This document shows positions 41,738 to 51,514 of a stretch of 64,000 nt of DNA, in pieces. The notes under the pieces are model-generated. The model searched no databases. It worked only from the letters and a program-made list of their open reading frames with translations, and was not told where the DNA came from. Source of the stretch: an uncultured Desulfatitalea sp. (GTDB lineage Bacteria; Desulfobacterota; Desulfobacteria; Desulfobacterales; Desulfosarcinaceae). The stretch is from assembly GCA_937868765.1 (NCBI GenBank), contig CALMNL010000004.1, forward strand, positions 62,001 through 126,000. Direction: 5' to 3'. The translations under genes were made by a program, and so were the position numbers. Each line of letters starts with the position of its first letter. Position 1 is the first letter of the stretch.

Positions 41738-42550
41738 TCAGCCGTTGCACCCCTCCAGCGTCTTGATCAGTCCCTGCATGTGCGCTTTCTCCGCCTGGGC
41801 CAGGTGGATGAACGCCGCGCGGTCGGCTTCGGCACCGCTCTGTTCGGCCAACGAGCGGTACAGGTCGTAGGCGGCATACTCGATCTGCAACGCCAGTTCC
41901 ATGAAACGCAGGCACTGCTGATCCTCGACGGCGGCCGCCTTTTTTAAAGCCTCTTCCAGCGGCATACCGCCTTCGAGAAGCTCCCCGCTCAACTGGTCGT
42001 ACAGCGCCTCAAAAGCCGGCGCCTCCGATTGGAGCTTGCGCCAGAAGCCGTGAACCACCCGGGCGTGGGCCACTTCGGCCCGGGCCAGGACCGCGAAGGT
42101 CTGGGCCCAGCTGTGGGCCGCGCCCTGCCGGCTGACGCTCTCATAAAAACGCTGGGCGCCTTTCTCCAGGTTCATGGCGGTGTGCAGCATTTCCGGCATC
42201 GATTGGCCGGCGAAGAGATGCACCCGGGGCATGTCGCCGATGCGGGCGCCGTCCCAGGCCAGCATGCCGCCGGTGAGGTTGTAAATCGTCGGGTGCTCCC
42301 CCTCTTCGGCCACCATGGCCGCCGCGGCCATGGAGCGGCCGCCGCTGTGGCAATAGAAGATCAATTCCTTATCTGCCGGCAACCGCTTCATGGAGCGCAC
42401 CAGCTCCGGCAGTGGGATCAGCAGTGCACCGGGGATGTGCCCGCGCCGGTACTCTTCGGGCTGGCGCACATCCACCAGCAGGTAGGCGTTTTCATGATGG
42501 CTTTGAGAAAACTGGCGCAGCTGCTCCGGGCTCATGGGTTTCAGCGGCAT
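41738..42550 (-). CDS. rhodanese-ferritin-like (rubrerythrin-type) fusion protein
   Basis: A 270-residue protein. Residues 1-110 are a single rhodanese domain with the active-site loop CHSGGRS; the catalytic Cys is present. Residues 120-270 are a four-helix ferritin-like domain with metal-ligand type motifs (AMNLEKGAQRFYE, then ARAEVAHARVVH, IEYAAYDLY and LAQAEKAHMQGL), spaced as in rubrerythrins but without the rubredoxin part. It probably links sulfur transfer to a di-iron site, a common theme in anaerobes under oxidative stress. It converges with the HEAT-receiver gene 4 nt away. Confidence 0.88.
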   Translation of the reverse strand: MPLKPMSPEQLRQFSQSHHENAYLLVDVRQPEEYRRGHIPGALLIPLPELVRSMKRLPADKELIFYCHSGGRSMAAAAMVAEEGEHPTIYNLTGGMLAWDGARIGDMPRVHLFAGQSMPEMLHTAMNLEKGAQRFYESVSRQGAAHSWAQTFAVLARAEVAHARVVHGFWRKLQSEAPAFEALYDQLSGELLEGGMPLEEALKKAAAVEDQQCLRFMELALQIEYAAYDLYRSLAEQSGAEADRAAFIHLAQAEKAHMQGLIKTLEGCNG

Positions 42551-42595
42551 GCCTTCTTGTTCTCCTTCCTTGCAAGGGTTTTACGCAACCAAAAT

Positions 42596-44428
42596 TCAAG
42601 CGTTGCCGTCCAGCGACAACAGATAGCCATTGAGGGTGTGGATATAAGCCGAGGGTTGGCGCCGCACCGAACCACCGAAGGCCTGGACCAGCCGCAGGGC
42701 CTGGTCGCGCCAGCGCGGCTCGCCGCTGAGCCGCTGGAGATGGACCAGGTTGTTCAGGGCCACGGCGTTGGCCGAGGGGATGGCCCCGTCATAGATCTCC
42801 TTGGGCCGCATGGGCAACGGCTCGTGGTCGGCGGCCGTAAGGAAATAACCGCCCCGGGCCGAATCCCAGAACAACCGTTCCATCTCCGCCTGCAGCCGGG
42901 CCGCCCGTTCCAGCCAGCGCCGGTCGCCATCGGCGCGGTGGAGCGCGATCAGGCCCATCACCAGGAAGGCGTAATCGTTGGCTGTGGCGCTGATGGCCGT
43001 CTCGCCGTCCCGGAAGCGGTGGCGCAGCCGACCCTTTTCGTCGGGCATGCTTTCGAGGATAAAATACGCGGCCTTGCGCGCGGCCGCCAGATATTCGCGC
43101 TCTTCCAGCACCATGGCCCCTTCGGCCAGGGCCGCAATCATCAAGCCGTTCCAGTCGGTGAGGATCTTATCGTCCTTGAGCGGCGGCACGCGGCTGCCCC
43201 GGCTGTTGAAGAGCCGCTCCCGAAGCTGTTCCCATTCGCGGGACAAGGCATCCGGCGCGATTCCCAGATCGCGGGCCCATTCGGACCAGGGACGGGTCAG
43301 GTGCAGAATGTTGGTGCCGGTCCGGCGGTGGGTGGCCTCTTCCAGGAAGTTGCCCTCGGCTGCCAGGTTGAAGATACGCGGCCAGGGCAACCCCTTGCCG
43401 TCTGCCTTCAGGAGAGCCTCGAACTGGGCCAGGGACCAGAGATAGTACTTGCCCTCTTCGCCTTCGCTGTCGGCATCCTCGGCCGTGAAGAAGCCGCCCT
43501 TGAGATCGGTCATGTCGCGCAGCACATAGGTGAAAATCTCCCGGGCGGTCTGGGCGAACAAGGGCGTGCGGGTCAGGACGAAGGCCTCGAGATAGGCCAG
43601 CGCCAGCAGGGCCTGGTCGTAGAGCATCTTTTCGAAATGGGGCAGCAGCCATTGCCGGTCGGTGGCATATCGGTGAAAGCCGAAGCCCACATGGTCCCAC
43701 AAGCCGCTCAGACGCATGGCCTCCAGGGTGCGGGCGGCCATCTGGGAAGCTTTCGAATCGTTGGTCCGGGCACCGAAGCTCAGCAGGAGATTGAGGCGGT
43801 GGGCCATGGGAAATTTAGGCGCGCCGTCGAAGCCGGCATACTGCTCGTCGTAGCGCCGGGAGATGTCCGCCACGGCCTTTTCCACGACGGACAGGGCGGG
43901 ACGGGCCGATTTATCCGCTTCGAACTGGAAGGCGTCGGCCAGGCTTTCGGCCAGGGCATCGGCCGAGTCGCGCACCCGTTGGCCTTCCATGGACCACAAG
44001 GCCTTGATCTTCTCGCACAGCTCCATGACCCCCAGACGCCCCAGGCGGCTGCGCTTGGGAAGATAGGTGCCGGCAAAAAAAGGTTTCTTGTCCGCGGTCA
44101 TCAGCACCGTCAGGGGCCATCCGCCGCCACCGGTGACCATCTGGCACACCGCCATGTAGACGGCGTCGATGTCCGGACGCTCTTCGCGATCCACTTTGAT
44201 GCATACGAAGGACTCGTTGAGCGCCGCCGCCGCCTCGGCATCTTCGAAAGATTCGCGCTCCATCACATGGCACCAGTGACAGGTGGCGTAGCCCACCGAA
44301 AGAAAAATGGGTTTGTCCGAACGCCGTGCTTCTGAGAACGCCGCTTCCCCCCAGGCATACCAATTCACGGGGTTGTGGGCATGTTGTAACAGGTAGGGAC
44401 TCTTTTCGTGTATCAATCCATTGGCCAC
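42596..44428 (-). CDS. YyaL/DUF255-family protein (thioredoxin-like plus glycosidase-like barrel)
   Basis: A 610-residue protein. It opens with [20 protein letters not shown] and a thioredoxin-like domain with the redox motif CHWCHVM, followed by [14 protein letters not shown] and GGWPLTVLM; these are hallmarks of the DUF255/spermatogenesis-associated SSP411 family. The rest resembles an alpha/alpha toroid of glycosidase type ([20 protein letters not shown]). The enzymatic role is unknown. The start is GTG at 44428-44426 with GGGGAGG 7 nt upstream; the frame is open further without a better start. The next minus-strand gene follows after 45 nt. Confidence 0.92.
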   Translation of the reverse strand: MANGLIHEKSPYLLQHAHNPVNWYAWGEAAFSEARRSDKPIFLSVGYATCHWCHVMERESFEDAEAAAALNESFVCIKVDREERPDIDAVYMAVCQMVTGGGGWPLTVLMTADKKPFFAGTYLPKRSRLGRLGVMELCEKIKALWSMEGQRVRDSADALAESLADAFQFEADKSARPALSVVEKAVADISRRYDEQYAGFDGAPKFPMAHRLNLLLSFGARTNDSKASQMAARTLEAMRLSGLWDHVGFGFHRYATDRQWLLPHFEKMLYDQALLALAYLEAFVLTRTPLFAQTAREIFTYVLRDMTDLKGGFFTAEDADSEGEEGKYYLWSLAQFEALLKADGKGLPWPRIFNLAAEGNFLEEATHRRTGTNILHLTRPWSEWARDLGIAPDALSREWEQLRERLFNSRGSRVPPLKDDKILTDWNGLMIAALAEGAMVLEEREYLAAARKAAYFILESMPDEKGRLRHRFRDGETAISATANDYAFLVMGLIALHRADGDRRWLERAARLQAEMERLFWDSARGGYFLTAADHEPLPMRPKEIYDGAIPSANAVALNNLVHLQRLSGEPRWRDQALRLVQAFGGSVRRQPSAYIHTLNGYLLSLDGNA

Positions 44429-44547
44429 GGGACACCTCCCCGCTGCCGCATCTCTCCTGCGGCCTTGCGCCTGAAGTCTTCGTTGGTGAACTGGTTCAAT
44501 AATATGGCCCGAAAGCCGAGTTGGCAAAAAAGGGACGACAAATAGTT

Positions 44548-46164
44548 CTATCGTTCCAGATGGTGATAGGCCGGCAAAGTTTGCAGGCGACGGTCCTCCA
44601 GAGGGTATCCGATGGTGAAGTGGTAGAGGCTTTGCAGGTGTTCGGGATCGACGCCCAGCAGCCGGTTGACGGGCTCGTCGAAGAAACAGCCGATGCCCGT
44701 GCCTCGCAGGCCGTGGGCTTCGGCTTCGAGGTAAAGTACCTGCCCCACCTGCCCGCACTCCCAGTGCAGATGCCGATAGAGGTAGGGCCGTTCGCGCACC
44801 AGGGACGACAGCGGCGCCAGCATGGCCAGGGCGAAGGCGCCGTCGGCGGCGATCTCCTGATGGCAGCTCAGGGTCATGGCCTCGCGGGCGCAGTCACCGG
44901 GCCGGAGCAGCCAAAGCGGAAAGTCCGGGCGCACCGCCTCCCAAAGGAATTCCGGCCGGCATGACGGCCGCAGCCGTTCGGGCGCCTGCCCCGAACGCAG
45001 GAAGAAGTAAAGGCCGGCGGGTATCTCCCGCACGCGGTGGACGAAAACCAGCAGATCCACGCTGGGCGTCAGGATGCGGGCATCGAAGGGCGGCACGCCC
45101 GCCCGGGGCCGGGTGCGGTCGAGAATGGCGAGAAAGGCGTCCTGGGGCATGCGCTGGTCCGGATCATAGGCCTGGGCGCTGCGGCGTTGGCGGATCACGG
45201 CTGCGGCCCGGGGTGCCGGCGGCGGTGGATAGAGCACCGGATCGCCGGGCAGATGGCAAGCCAGGGCCGGGGAGGCCGGTTTGCAAGCGGCCACATGGGC
45301 CTCCCGGATGATCGTCCAATCCACGGCCTCGCGGCTCAGGCGGTTGGGCCGGCCGTGGAAAGAAAGGCCGGCGAAGGGTTGTACCCGCTCATCACGCAGA
45401 ATCGGATCAAAGGCCGGGCCCTCGCCCGCCGGAGCGACCCATCCGACCAGATCGGGGAGTTCCTCTTCCAGGGGATGCCAATCGGTGCGGTCGAATCCCA
45501 GCAAGGTGGCGATCTGGTCGTCCCCGGCGCCGCTGATGCAGCACCACTGCCAGCCATGCAGACGGGCGGCCAGGGAAAGGGCTGCCGCCACATGCCCCGC
45601 GTCCAGATTGCAGTAGCGGTAGGCCCGCTCGCCGTATTTCCACGATTCGCGCCAGAAGATGGTGCTCACAGCCACCAGGAAGCCGTGGCCGCCCAGATGG
45701 GCCGCAAGCGGGAGATAGGTTCCCACGGGAGCACGGGCGCGCCGGAACAGCGCATGGTAATAGGGAGAATAGTGATGAATGCCGCCGGGCAGCCCATCGG
45801 CGGCCGGCAGGATCAGGTGGCATTCGCTGGGGTGCAGATTGCCGGACGAGGGGTGGATGCGCAGGGGCCAGCGTTCGCCGCCGGCCTGCTTCCAGGCCGA
45901 CAATCCCATTGAGAGGGCCAGAAAACTGCCCAGGGCAGTGCTATCGAACGGCCGGGGCGGCGGCCCCTGGGTGTCATAGAGCGCGGCATAGGCCAGACCC
46001 GGGTCGGCGGCCGGCAGCGGCAGCGGGATGCACTCGGCACCTTCGTAAATCCGGAAAGGGTTGGGCTGGTTGGCCCAATCCATGCGGCCGGCCGAGCGTG
46101 CATACCGCTGGAAATGGTGCCGGGTGGCCGCGTGGTAGGCCAGAACCGTCTCTGCCGGGGACAT
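44548..46164 (-). CDS. SagB-type tandem nitroreductase-fold dehydrogenase
   Basis: A 538-residue protein made of two nitroreductase-like halves. The first half contains [17 protein letters not shown] and the second [13 protein letters not shown] and [20 protein letters not shown], as in SagB/ThcOx proteins. SagB enzymes are FMN oxidases that turn azolines into azoles on peptides, but many relatives stand alone, as here; no cyclodehydratase (SagD/YcaO) gene is near. The start at 46164 has GGAGG 7 nt upstream. Spacing to neighbours is 83-119 nt, so cotranscription with the nitroreductase upstream is possible. Confidence 0.85.
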   Translation of the reverse strand: MSPAETVLAYHAATRHHFQRYARSAGRMDWANQPNPFRIYEGAECIPLPLPAADPGLAYAALYDTQGPPPRPFDSTALGSFLALSMGLSAWKQAGGERWPLRIHPSSGNLHPSECHLILPAADGLPGGIHHYSPYYHALFRRARAPVGTYLPLAAHLGGHGFLVAVSTIFWRESWKYGERAYRYCNLDAGHVAAALSLAARLHGWQWCCISGAGDDQIATLLGFDRTDWHPLEEELPDLVGWVAPAGEGPAFDPILRDERVQPFAGLSFHGRPNRLSREAVDWTIIREAHVAACKPASPALACHLPGDPVLYPPPPAPRAAAVIRQRRSAQAYDPDQRMPQDAFLAILDRTRPRAGVPPFDARILTPSVDLLVFVHRVREIPAGLYFFLRSGQAPERLRPSCRPEFLWEAVRPDFPLWLLRPGDCAREAMTLSCHQEIAADGAFALAMLAPLSSLVRERPYLYRHLHWECGQVGQVLYLEAEAHGLRGTGIGCFFDEPVNRLLGVDPEHLQSLYHFTIGYPLEDRRLQTLPAYHHLER

Positions 46165-46247
46165 GGGGCACCCTCCTGTGGATGGTACCGCCGGCAAGGG
46201 GCCGCCGGAGGCGGGAAGCGGCTTCGCAGACGTCCCGCCCCGACCCG

Positions 46248-46793
46248 CTACCAGCGATCGTAATGCACGAACTCGGCGATCTCGCGGCGCTTGGGCGCCG
46301 AGCTGCTCTTGGCCGGATAGCCCAGGGGGATCATGGTGACCAGTTCATAACCGGCCGGCACCTGCATGGCCTCGGCCGCCTTATCGTGATCGAAGAGCCC
46401 CACCACCACCGTGGCCAGCCCCAGGCTGTGGGCCATGAGGCATATATTCTGACCGGCGATGCCCAGATCGTACATCATCCATTCGCCGAACTTGGTGGCC
46501 GGCACGTCTTTGTAATATCCGGCCGACTTGGTCTTGGCGCACAGCACCAGCACCACCGGCGCCTGGACCATGGCACTGTGGGCCGGATTGCCTTTGGGCG
46601 GAAGGCTGGCCTGGAGTTTCTCCTTGGCCGCCGGGTCAGTGACCACGATGACTTCCCAGCACTGGGTATTGGCCCACGAGGGGGCCCATCGCACCGCTTC
46701 GAGCACCTTGTGCAGCATCTGCTCGGGAACCGGTCTATCCTGGAATTTACGAATGCTTCGTCGTGTTTGGATCAGAGTCATCAGGTCGGTCAT
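46248..46793 (-). CDS. nitroreductase family protein
   Basis: A 181-residue FMN-binding protein. It has TRRSIRKFQDRPV at the N-terminus, RWAPSWANTQCWEVIVV for the flavin contact, and IAGQNICLMAHSLGLATVVVG in the dimer core. It is a minimal single-domain nitroreductase that reduces nitro, quinone or enone compounds with NAD(P)H. The start at 46793 has AAGGAGG 8 nt upstream. It lies between the SagB-type gene and the SDR epimerase on the same strand. Confidence 0.9.
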   Translation of the reverse strand: MTDLMTLIQTRRSIRKFQDRPVPEQMLHKVLEAVRWAPSWANTQCWEVIVVTDPAAKEKLQASLPPKGNPAHSAMVQAPVVLVLCAKTKSAGYYKDVPATKFGEWMMYDLGIAGQNICLMAHSLGLATVVVGLFDHDKAAEAMQVPAGYELVTMIPLGYPAKSSSAPKRREIAEFVHYDRW

Positions 46794-46895
46794 CGAAAAG
46801 CCTCCTTGGGGGTTGATGGAATGCTTTCTCCTACCAATCATCCGAAAAAGTTACAAGCCGATAGAGGGCCGGGAAGTAATTTCGATGTGGGCAGA

Positions 46896-47795
46896 TCATT
46901 TCAGCAGGTCGGCCAGGGCCTGGTCCAGGCGTGGGAACTGGAACTGGAAGCCCGCGGCGGTGAGCCGTTCGGGCACGGCCCGCTGACCGGCCAGAAGCAC
47001 GCCGGCCATTTCGCCCATGAGGAGTTTGAGTGCCAGGCCGGGGGTGGGCATGATTGCGGGGCGACCCAGGGAATGCCCCAGCGCCTGGGCCAGTTCCCGG
47101 TTGGTCACCGGCTGTGGGCTGCACAGGTTGAAGGCACCGGAAAGATCGCCCCGGCCGGCCAGGAATTCAATGGCCGCCACCAGATCGGCCATATGGATCC
47201 AGGGAAACCACTGGCGGCCCGACCCGATGGGACCGCCGGCAAACAGCCGAAAGGGGGGCAGCATCTTGGCCAGGGCGCCGCCATCGGCCGCCAGCACGAT
47301 GCCGAAACGTGCCAGCACGACCCGCGCCCCTTTGGCCAGGGCGCCCAAGGCCGCCTGCTCCCAATCCACGGACAAGCGGGCCAGAAAGTCATTGCCGGCA
47401 GGGGCCGTTTCGGGAAGCAGGGCGTCCCGCCCGTCGCCGTAATACCCCACGGCCGAAGTGCTGACCAGCACGACCGACCGGCCGGGCGGCAACGCCGCCA
47501 CGATGTTCCGGGTGGTGAGGATCCGGCTGTCGTAGATCTGTTGCTTGTAGCGCGGGGTCCAGCGCTTGAAAATGGTGCGGCCGGTCAGGTTGATGATCAG
47601 GTCGGCCTCGGCCGCCGACTGCTGCCAGTTGCCCGGTCGGGAGGTATCGGCCTGCAGGGTGCGGCAGGCGCCGGCACAGGCCCCATGTTCCCCATAACTG
47701 CTGCCCACAAGGGTCACCGCATGCCCCTGGTCCAGAAAACCACGAGCCAGGTGCCGGCCCACGAACCCGGTACCGCCGGTGATCAACACCTGCAT
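46896..47795 (-). CDS. TIGR01777/YfcH-type epimerase (extended SDR, DUF1731)
   Basis: A 299-residue protein. The N-terminal Rossmann motif is ITGGTGFVGRHL, the active-site strand VLVSTSAVGYYG, then WEQAA and VLARFGIVLAADGGAL, as in YfcH/SDR39U1 proteins. The C-terminal DUF1731 tail is visible (GLALKLLMGEMAGVLLAGQRAVP). The substrate of this family is unknown. GGAGG stands upstream of the ATG at 47795. The terminator of the HesB-like gene lies just upstream, so it has its own promoter. Confidence 0.9.
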   Translation of the reverse strand: MQVLITGGTGFVGRHLARGFLDQGHAVTLVGSSYGEHGACAGACRTLQADTSRPGNWQQSAAEADLIINLTGRTIFKRWTPRYKQQIYDSRILTTRNIVAALPPGRSVVLVSTSAVGYYGDGRDALLPETAPAGNDFLARLSVDWEQAALGALAKGARVVLARFGIVLAADGGALAKMLPPFRLFAGGPIGSGRQWFPWIHMADLVAAIEFLAGRGDLSGAFNLCSPQPVTNRELAQALGHSLGRPAIMPTPGLALKLLMGEMAGVLLAGQRAVPERLTAAGFQFQFPRLDQALADLLK

Positions 47796-47823
47796 GACCT
47801 GCCTCCTCCCTCCGGAAGATGTG

Positions 47824-47866
47824 AAAAAAAGGGGCGGAGAACGCGCCCAGCGCGCCGCTCCACCCC
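47824..47866 (-). terminator. intrinsic terminator of the HesB-like selenoprotein gene
   Basis: On the minus strand a GC-rich hairpin (47866-47831; outer arms GGGG and CCCC, then GGAG/CTCC and a GCGCGC core) is followed by seven T (47830-47824). It lies 25 nt beyond the stop of the gene at 47892. A clear rho-independent terminator. Confidence 0.8.
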
Positions 47867-47891
47867 TAACATGTCGTTCGGCCAAGATCTA

Positions 47892-48215
47892 TCAGCAACC
47901 GCAGGAGCTCGATTTGGAGGTGCCGCAACCCGAGCAGCCGCCCGCGCTGAATTCGATGGCGCAATCGAGTTTGAACCCATAGGTCTGAAAATCGACCTTG
48001 ATGGGTTGCGCACGATTGAAGAAGTCTTTGTTGACGATGTATTTGAACCCATCCACGTCAAACTGCTGATCCAATTCATTCGGCTCATCCAGAGCCATGG
48101 CCAGGCCCGGACCGCCTCACCCGCCCTCGTTCAAAAAGATCCGGATGGGCTTGACTTCCTTGCCTTTAAAATAGGCTGCGATTTGTTCTGTCGCCGCAGG
48201 TGTAACTACTAACAT
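47892..48215 (-). CDS. HesB/IscA-like selenoprotein (UGA decoded as Sec at position 33)
   Basis: ATG at 48215-48213, in-frame TGA at 48119-48117, stop at 47894-47892; 107 residues with Sec. The part before the TGA (ATEQIAAYFKGKEV, IRIFLNEGG) and after it (GGPGLAMALDEPNELDQQF, FKYIVNKDFF) is one continuous HesB/IscA fold. The Sec takes the place of the conserved Cys in NEGG-C-GGPGLAMAL. The tail keeps a Cys cluster (GGCSGCGTSKSSSCGC). HesB-like selenoproteins are known in selenium-using anaerobes. It probably binds iron-sulfur or a metal in scaffold or repair roles. A strong AAGGAGG lies 5 nt before the ATG. A caller that treats TGA as stop would start at 48098 and lose the N-terminal third. 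Confidence 0.9.
48088..48111 (-). promoter_or_regulatory. SECIS-like hairpin in the HesB-like gene
   Basis: After the UGA (48119-48117), the RNA segment UCCGGGCC-UGGCCAU-GGCUCUGGA folds with an 8-bp stem (one U bulge, one G-U pair). The loop carries GG about 14 nt from the UGA, close to the spacing of bacterial SECIS elements. Confidence 0.55.
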
Positions 48216-48289
48216 GGTTTCCTCCTTAATGGGTGTCCAGCGCCCGGGGCGCATGGATGCTGCACGCAGGGTGTGGAAGCGTTTCGCGC

Positions 48290-48318
48290 AACCTAACCAT
48301 AGCCGCCTTGAAAGTCAA
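48290..48318 (-). promoter_or_regulatory. candidate sigma70 promoter of the HesB-like gene
   Basis: On the minus strand TTGACT (48318-48313) and TAGGTT (48295-48290) are 17 nt apart, about 75 nt upstream of the ATG. The -35 is good, the -10 weak. Confidence 0.3.
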
Positions 48319-48439
48319 TCAAAACGGTTAAGGTTCCCCTTGGTGCCGCCGATCATCGGCGCGAACCATAACGGCCCGTCCCGGCATCGGTCCGGCTATG
48401 GATATCGGCATCCGTGTGCCGAAAGTTGAACCCTTTTTC

Positions 48440-48967
<528 letters not shown>

Positions 48968-49046
48968 AGCTTCCTCCTTCCCCGGTCGGTTTTATGAGTT
49001 CAAGATAGAAAGTCGGGGACCTTGGCTCTGATCCGCGTCGTAGCGA

Positions 49047-49538
49047 TCAGAGGTCGTACAAAGTCTCATCCCGCCGGGGCGCCGGCCGGTGCCCGCCGCC
49101 GCCCTTCTTGGCCGCCATCTGGAACGGATCTTCGTTTTCCAGCAGATCGCCCATCTCGGCCTCGATTTGCTCGGGATCTTCGCCCCGCTCCATGCGGCGC
49201 AGGGCCTCCTCCATGCCGGCCCCCAGCTCCATGCCCGTCATTTTGGTCAGCTTGCGCATCAGGTCCGCGGCCTGCCGGGGATCATCCTCGTTGATCCGTT
49301 CGGCCTCGCCGGCCAGCATCTGCATGGCCTGCTCCATCTTGGATTCGTCGAAGGGCAGATCGCCCTCCTCGTCGCCCCCCTCCTTGGCCCGGCCGGTGAT
49401 GGCAAAGGCCGACATCTGCCGGGAGAGCGTCCTGGTCTTGCATGCGGGACAACTGGGGTTGGCGGTGGTGTTGATGGCGCGTGAGAAGAAGTTGAAAATG
49501 GTATTGCAGGCATCGCAGTAAAACTCATAGATGGGCAT
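49047..49538 (-). CDS. FmdB-type zinc ribbon protein
   Basis: A 163-residue protein. The N-terminus is the FmdB/putative regulatory zinc ribbon (MPIYEFYCDAC ... CPACKTRTLS) with two CxxC knuckles. The rest is acidic and helical (KMEQAMQMLAGEAERI and MEEALRRMERGEDPEQIEA), ending in a basic tail. The family is often called a regulator without proof; a role in RNA or protein assembly is possible. GAGG precedes the start. It is transcribed divergently from ndk. Confidence 0.87.
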   Translation of the reverse strand: MPIYEFYCDACNTIFNFFSRAINTTANPSCPACKTRTLSRQMSAFAITGRAKEGGDEEGDLPFDESKMEQAMQMLAGEAERINEDDPRQAADLMRKLTKMTGMELGAGMEEALRRMERGEDPEQIEAEMGDLLENEDPFQMAAKKGGGGHRPAPRRDETLYDL

Positions 49539-49596
49539 GACTTACCTCGTGATTTCCTGTTGACTCTGTTTCCCGGGGTTCTCGTCTCAGGCAACT

Positions 49597-49625
49597 TTTT
49601 TAAGATGTCGCAGCGGGGTTGTCAA
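49597..49625 (-). promoter_or_regulatory. sigma70 promoter for the FmdB-type gene
   Basis: TTGACA (49625-49620) and TAAAAA (49602-49597) are separated by 17 nt on the minus strand, about 60 nt upstream of the start. The -35 is perfect and the -10 matches 4 of 6. Confidence 0.5.
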
Positions 49626-49646
49626 CGTCGTCCCAATGCCGTGTCG

Positions 49647-49675
49647 TTGACTTGAAAAAGGCCTTCTGTTATGCA
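49647..49675 (+). promoter_or_regulatory. sigma70 promoter for ndk
   Basis: TTGACT (49647-49652) and TATGCA (49670-49675) are separated by 17 nt, 30 nt upstream of the ndk ATG. It lies back to back with the promoter of the FmdB-type gene. Confidence 0.4.
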
Positions 49676-49705
49676 GCCGCACAACTCAACCGAAAGGAAC
49701 CCAAG

Positions 49706-50122
49706 ATGATCCAGCAAACGTTTGCCATTGTGAAACCCGACGGCGTGGCCCGCGGCCTGATCGGCGAGGTGCTCACCCGCATCGAGCGCAATCAGCTCAA
49801 GATCAAGGCCATGAAGCTGATCCACATGACCCAGAGCCAGGTGCAGGGGTTCTATGCCGTGCACAAGGAACGCCCCTTCTTCAACAGCCTGTGCGCCTTC
49901 ATGAGCTCGGGGCCTTGTGTGGTCATGATTCTGGAGGGGGAAAACGCCATCGCCCGCTGGCGCGAGATGATGGGCGCCACCAATTACAAGGATGCCGCCG
50001 AGGGCACCATCCGCCGCGATTTTGCCACCGACATCGAAAAGAACGTGGTGCACGGTTCGGATGCAGCCGAGACCGCTGCCTTCGAAACCGGTTATTTCTT
50101 CAATGCCCTGGAACGTGTCTGA
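49706..50122 (+). CDS. ndk: nucleoside diphosphate kinase
   Basis: A 138-residue enzyme of normal length. It has TFAIVKPDGVARGLIG at the N-terminus, the Kpn-loop region (HKERPFFNSLCAFMSSGP), and the active-site block NVVHGSDAAETAAFE with the phosphorylated His. It equilibrates nucleoside di- and triphosphates with ATP. The start at 49706 has AAAGGA 8 nt upstream; the frame is open further but upstream sequence is promoter. A methyltransferase gene follows after 45 nt. Confidence 0.97.
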   Translation: MIQQTFAIVKPDGVARGLIGEVLTRIERNQLKIKAMKLIHMTQSQVQGFYAVHKERPFFNSLCAFMSSGPCVVMILEGENAIARWREMMGATNYKDAAEGTIRRDFATDIEKNVVHGSDAAETAAFETGYFFNALERV

Positions 50123-50167
50123 AAGCGGCGCGGACCTGCGATCCATGAGGCATGCCGGGAATCGCCC

Positions 50168-50989
50168 ATGAACCGTAAGAAACGACCCGCGGAACCATCG
50201 GGCCGCGCCGGCGTGCGCCTGGAGAACGTGGCGGTGGTGCTGAACCGGCCGCGCTACCCGGAGAACATCGGCGCCGCGGCCCGGGCGGTGCGCAACATGG
50301 GCATCGGCCAGCTGGTGGTGGTGGCGCCCGAACGCTGCGACCTGGACCGGGTACTGACCCTCGCCACCCATGCCGCCATGGATGTGGTCGAGCAGATGCT
50401 CTGCTTCGAAGAACTGGCCGAAGCCCTGGCGCCCTACAACTATGTGGTCGGAACCACCGCCCGGCAGGGCGGCCAGCGCATCACCCTCTCTTCGCCGGCC
50501 CAGATGGCCGAGCAATTGGTCCCCATCTCCCAGGAGAACCAGGTGGCTATCGTCTTCGGCCCCGAGGACCGCGGGCTGACCAACGAGGAGATCCGCCTGT
50601 GCCACTCCCTGGTGACCATCCCCACAGCCGAATTTTCCTCGCTCAACCTGGCCCAGGCGGTGATGGTTCTGTGCTACGAGCTGTTCAAGGCCGGGCTGCC
50701 GCCGGCCAAAAGCTACACGCCGCGTCTGGCCACACGCCTGGAACTGGACGGCATGTACGCCCAGATCAAGGACATCCTGGTGCGCATCAATTACATCCAA
50801 CCCGAGAATCCGGACTACTGGATGAACAAACTGCGCCGCTTTTTCAGCCGGTTGGATCTGCAGGCCGGCGAAGTGAGCATCCTGCGGGGCATCTGCCGTC
50901 AGATCAACTGGTATGCCGGCAAATGCTACCAGGACGGCGTCCGGGGGGCGGCTCCGCCCGCAGCGATGGGTGAAGAGCGTCAGGATTGA
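50168..50989 (+). CDS. trmJ: SPOUT-class RNA 2'-O-methyltransferase, TrmJ-like
   Basis: A 273-residue protein. SPOUT motif 1 is NIGAAARAVRNMGI, motif 2 is VFGPEDRGLTNEEIRLC and motif 3 is FSSLNLAQAVMVLCYELF, which together form the knotted SAM site. The N-terminal LENVAVVLNRPRYPENIG and the C-terminal helical extension fit TrmJ, which methylates position 32 of tRNAs. A related TrmH-family role cannot be excluded. It sits just after ndk and probably in the same operon. Confidence 0.85.
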   Translation: MNRKKRPAEPSGRAGVRLENVAVVLNRPRYPENIGAAARAVRNMGIGQLVVVAPERCDLDRVLTLATHAAMDVVEQMLCFEELAEALAPYNYVVGTTARQGGQRITLSSPAQMAEQLVPISQENQVAIVFGPEDRGLTNEEIRLCHSLVTIPTAEFSSLNLAQAVMVLCYELFKAGLPPAKSYTPRLATRLELDGMYAQIKDILVRINYIQPENPDYWMNKLRRFFSRLDLQAGEVSILRGICRQINWYAGKCYQDGVRGAAPPAAMGEERQD

Positions 50990-51013
50990 GCCGCACCCGG
51001 TGCCTGCCGGTCA

Positions 51014-51514
51014 TCATTGCGCCGCTATCGTATTCAATCCCTCTCTCAGTCCGTCCAGCACCGATCTTGCCCGGGCCAGCTGCCGGGTCAGCCGGGCGGT
51101 GTTGATGCGCTGCAAATCCGCCAGCTCAACCAGGTGGCGCCGGCCGGCGGCATTGCGTCCGGCATCGGTCAGTATCCGGGACAGGGTCCCCAACCAGGTG
51201 CGGGCAAGGGCCGAGGGTTGGGCCGCCAGGATGGTGCGGCAACAAAACTCGTAGCATACAGGCGGCCGGCCGGCCGCAAGACTGCACCCGGTGGGGATCA
51301 ACCAGCCCAGCGCATGGTGCCAGCCGGCTTCCGGAGCGAACCGTTTCCGCACTGCGGCCAGAAAGGGGCTTTCCAGGGATTCGCGGCAGTAGTCGGACCG
51401 GCAACAAAGGGCTTGGCACCGACCGCAGAAAGGCCCGCAGGCATAGTGCATGAAATGCCGCACATCTGTTTCCAGTTGACCATACGTCGTTATAATGGCA
51501 TTTAATTCCAGCAT
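51014..51514 (-). CDS. uncharacterised Cys-rich protein
   Basis: A 166-residue protein if started at the Met at 51514; the frame is open to 51586 with another possible start. It has a dense cysteine motif near the N-terminus (CGPFCGRCQALCCRSDYC), a further CYEFCC, and a helical arginine-rich C-terminus. The Cys cluster suggests iron-sulfur or zinc binding, similar in style to YkgJ-type proteins. Shine-Dalgarno signals are weak. I do not recognise the family. It converges with the trmJ-like gene 24 nt away. Confidence 0.6.
   Translation of the reverse strand: MLELNAIITTYGQLETDVRHFMHYACGPFCGRCQALCCRSDYCRESLESPFLAAVRKRFAPEAGWHHALGWLIPTGCSLAAGRPPVCYEFCCRTILAAQPSALARTWLGTLSRILTDAGRNAAGRRHLVELADLQRINTARLTRQLARARSVLDGLREGLNTIAAQ

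Noticed and set aside
44548-46164. Azole-peptide (TOMM) biosynthesis cluster
   Set aside because: Only the SagB-like oxidase is present; no YcaO, cyclodehydratase partner or precursor peptide was found.
47892-48098. 68-residue protein starting at the internal ATG of the HesB-like gene
   Set aside because: It would lack the N-terminal third and has no good ribosome site. The full-length reading with Sec restores the HesB fold and a perfect Shine-Dalgarno.
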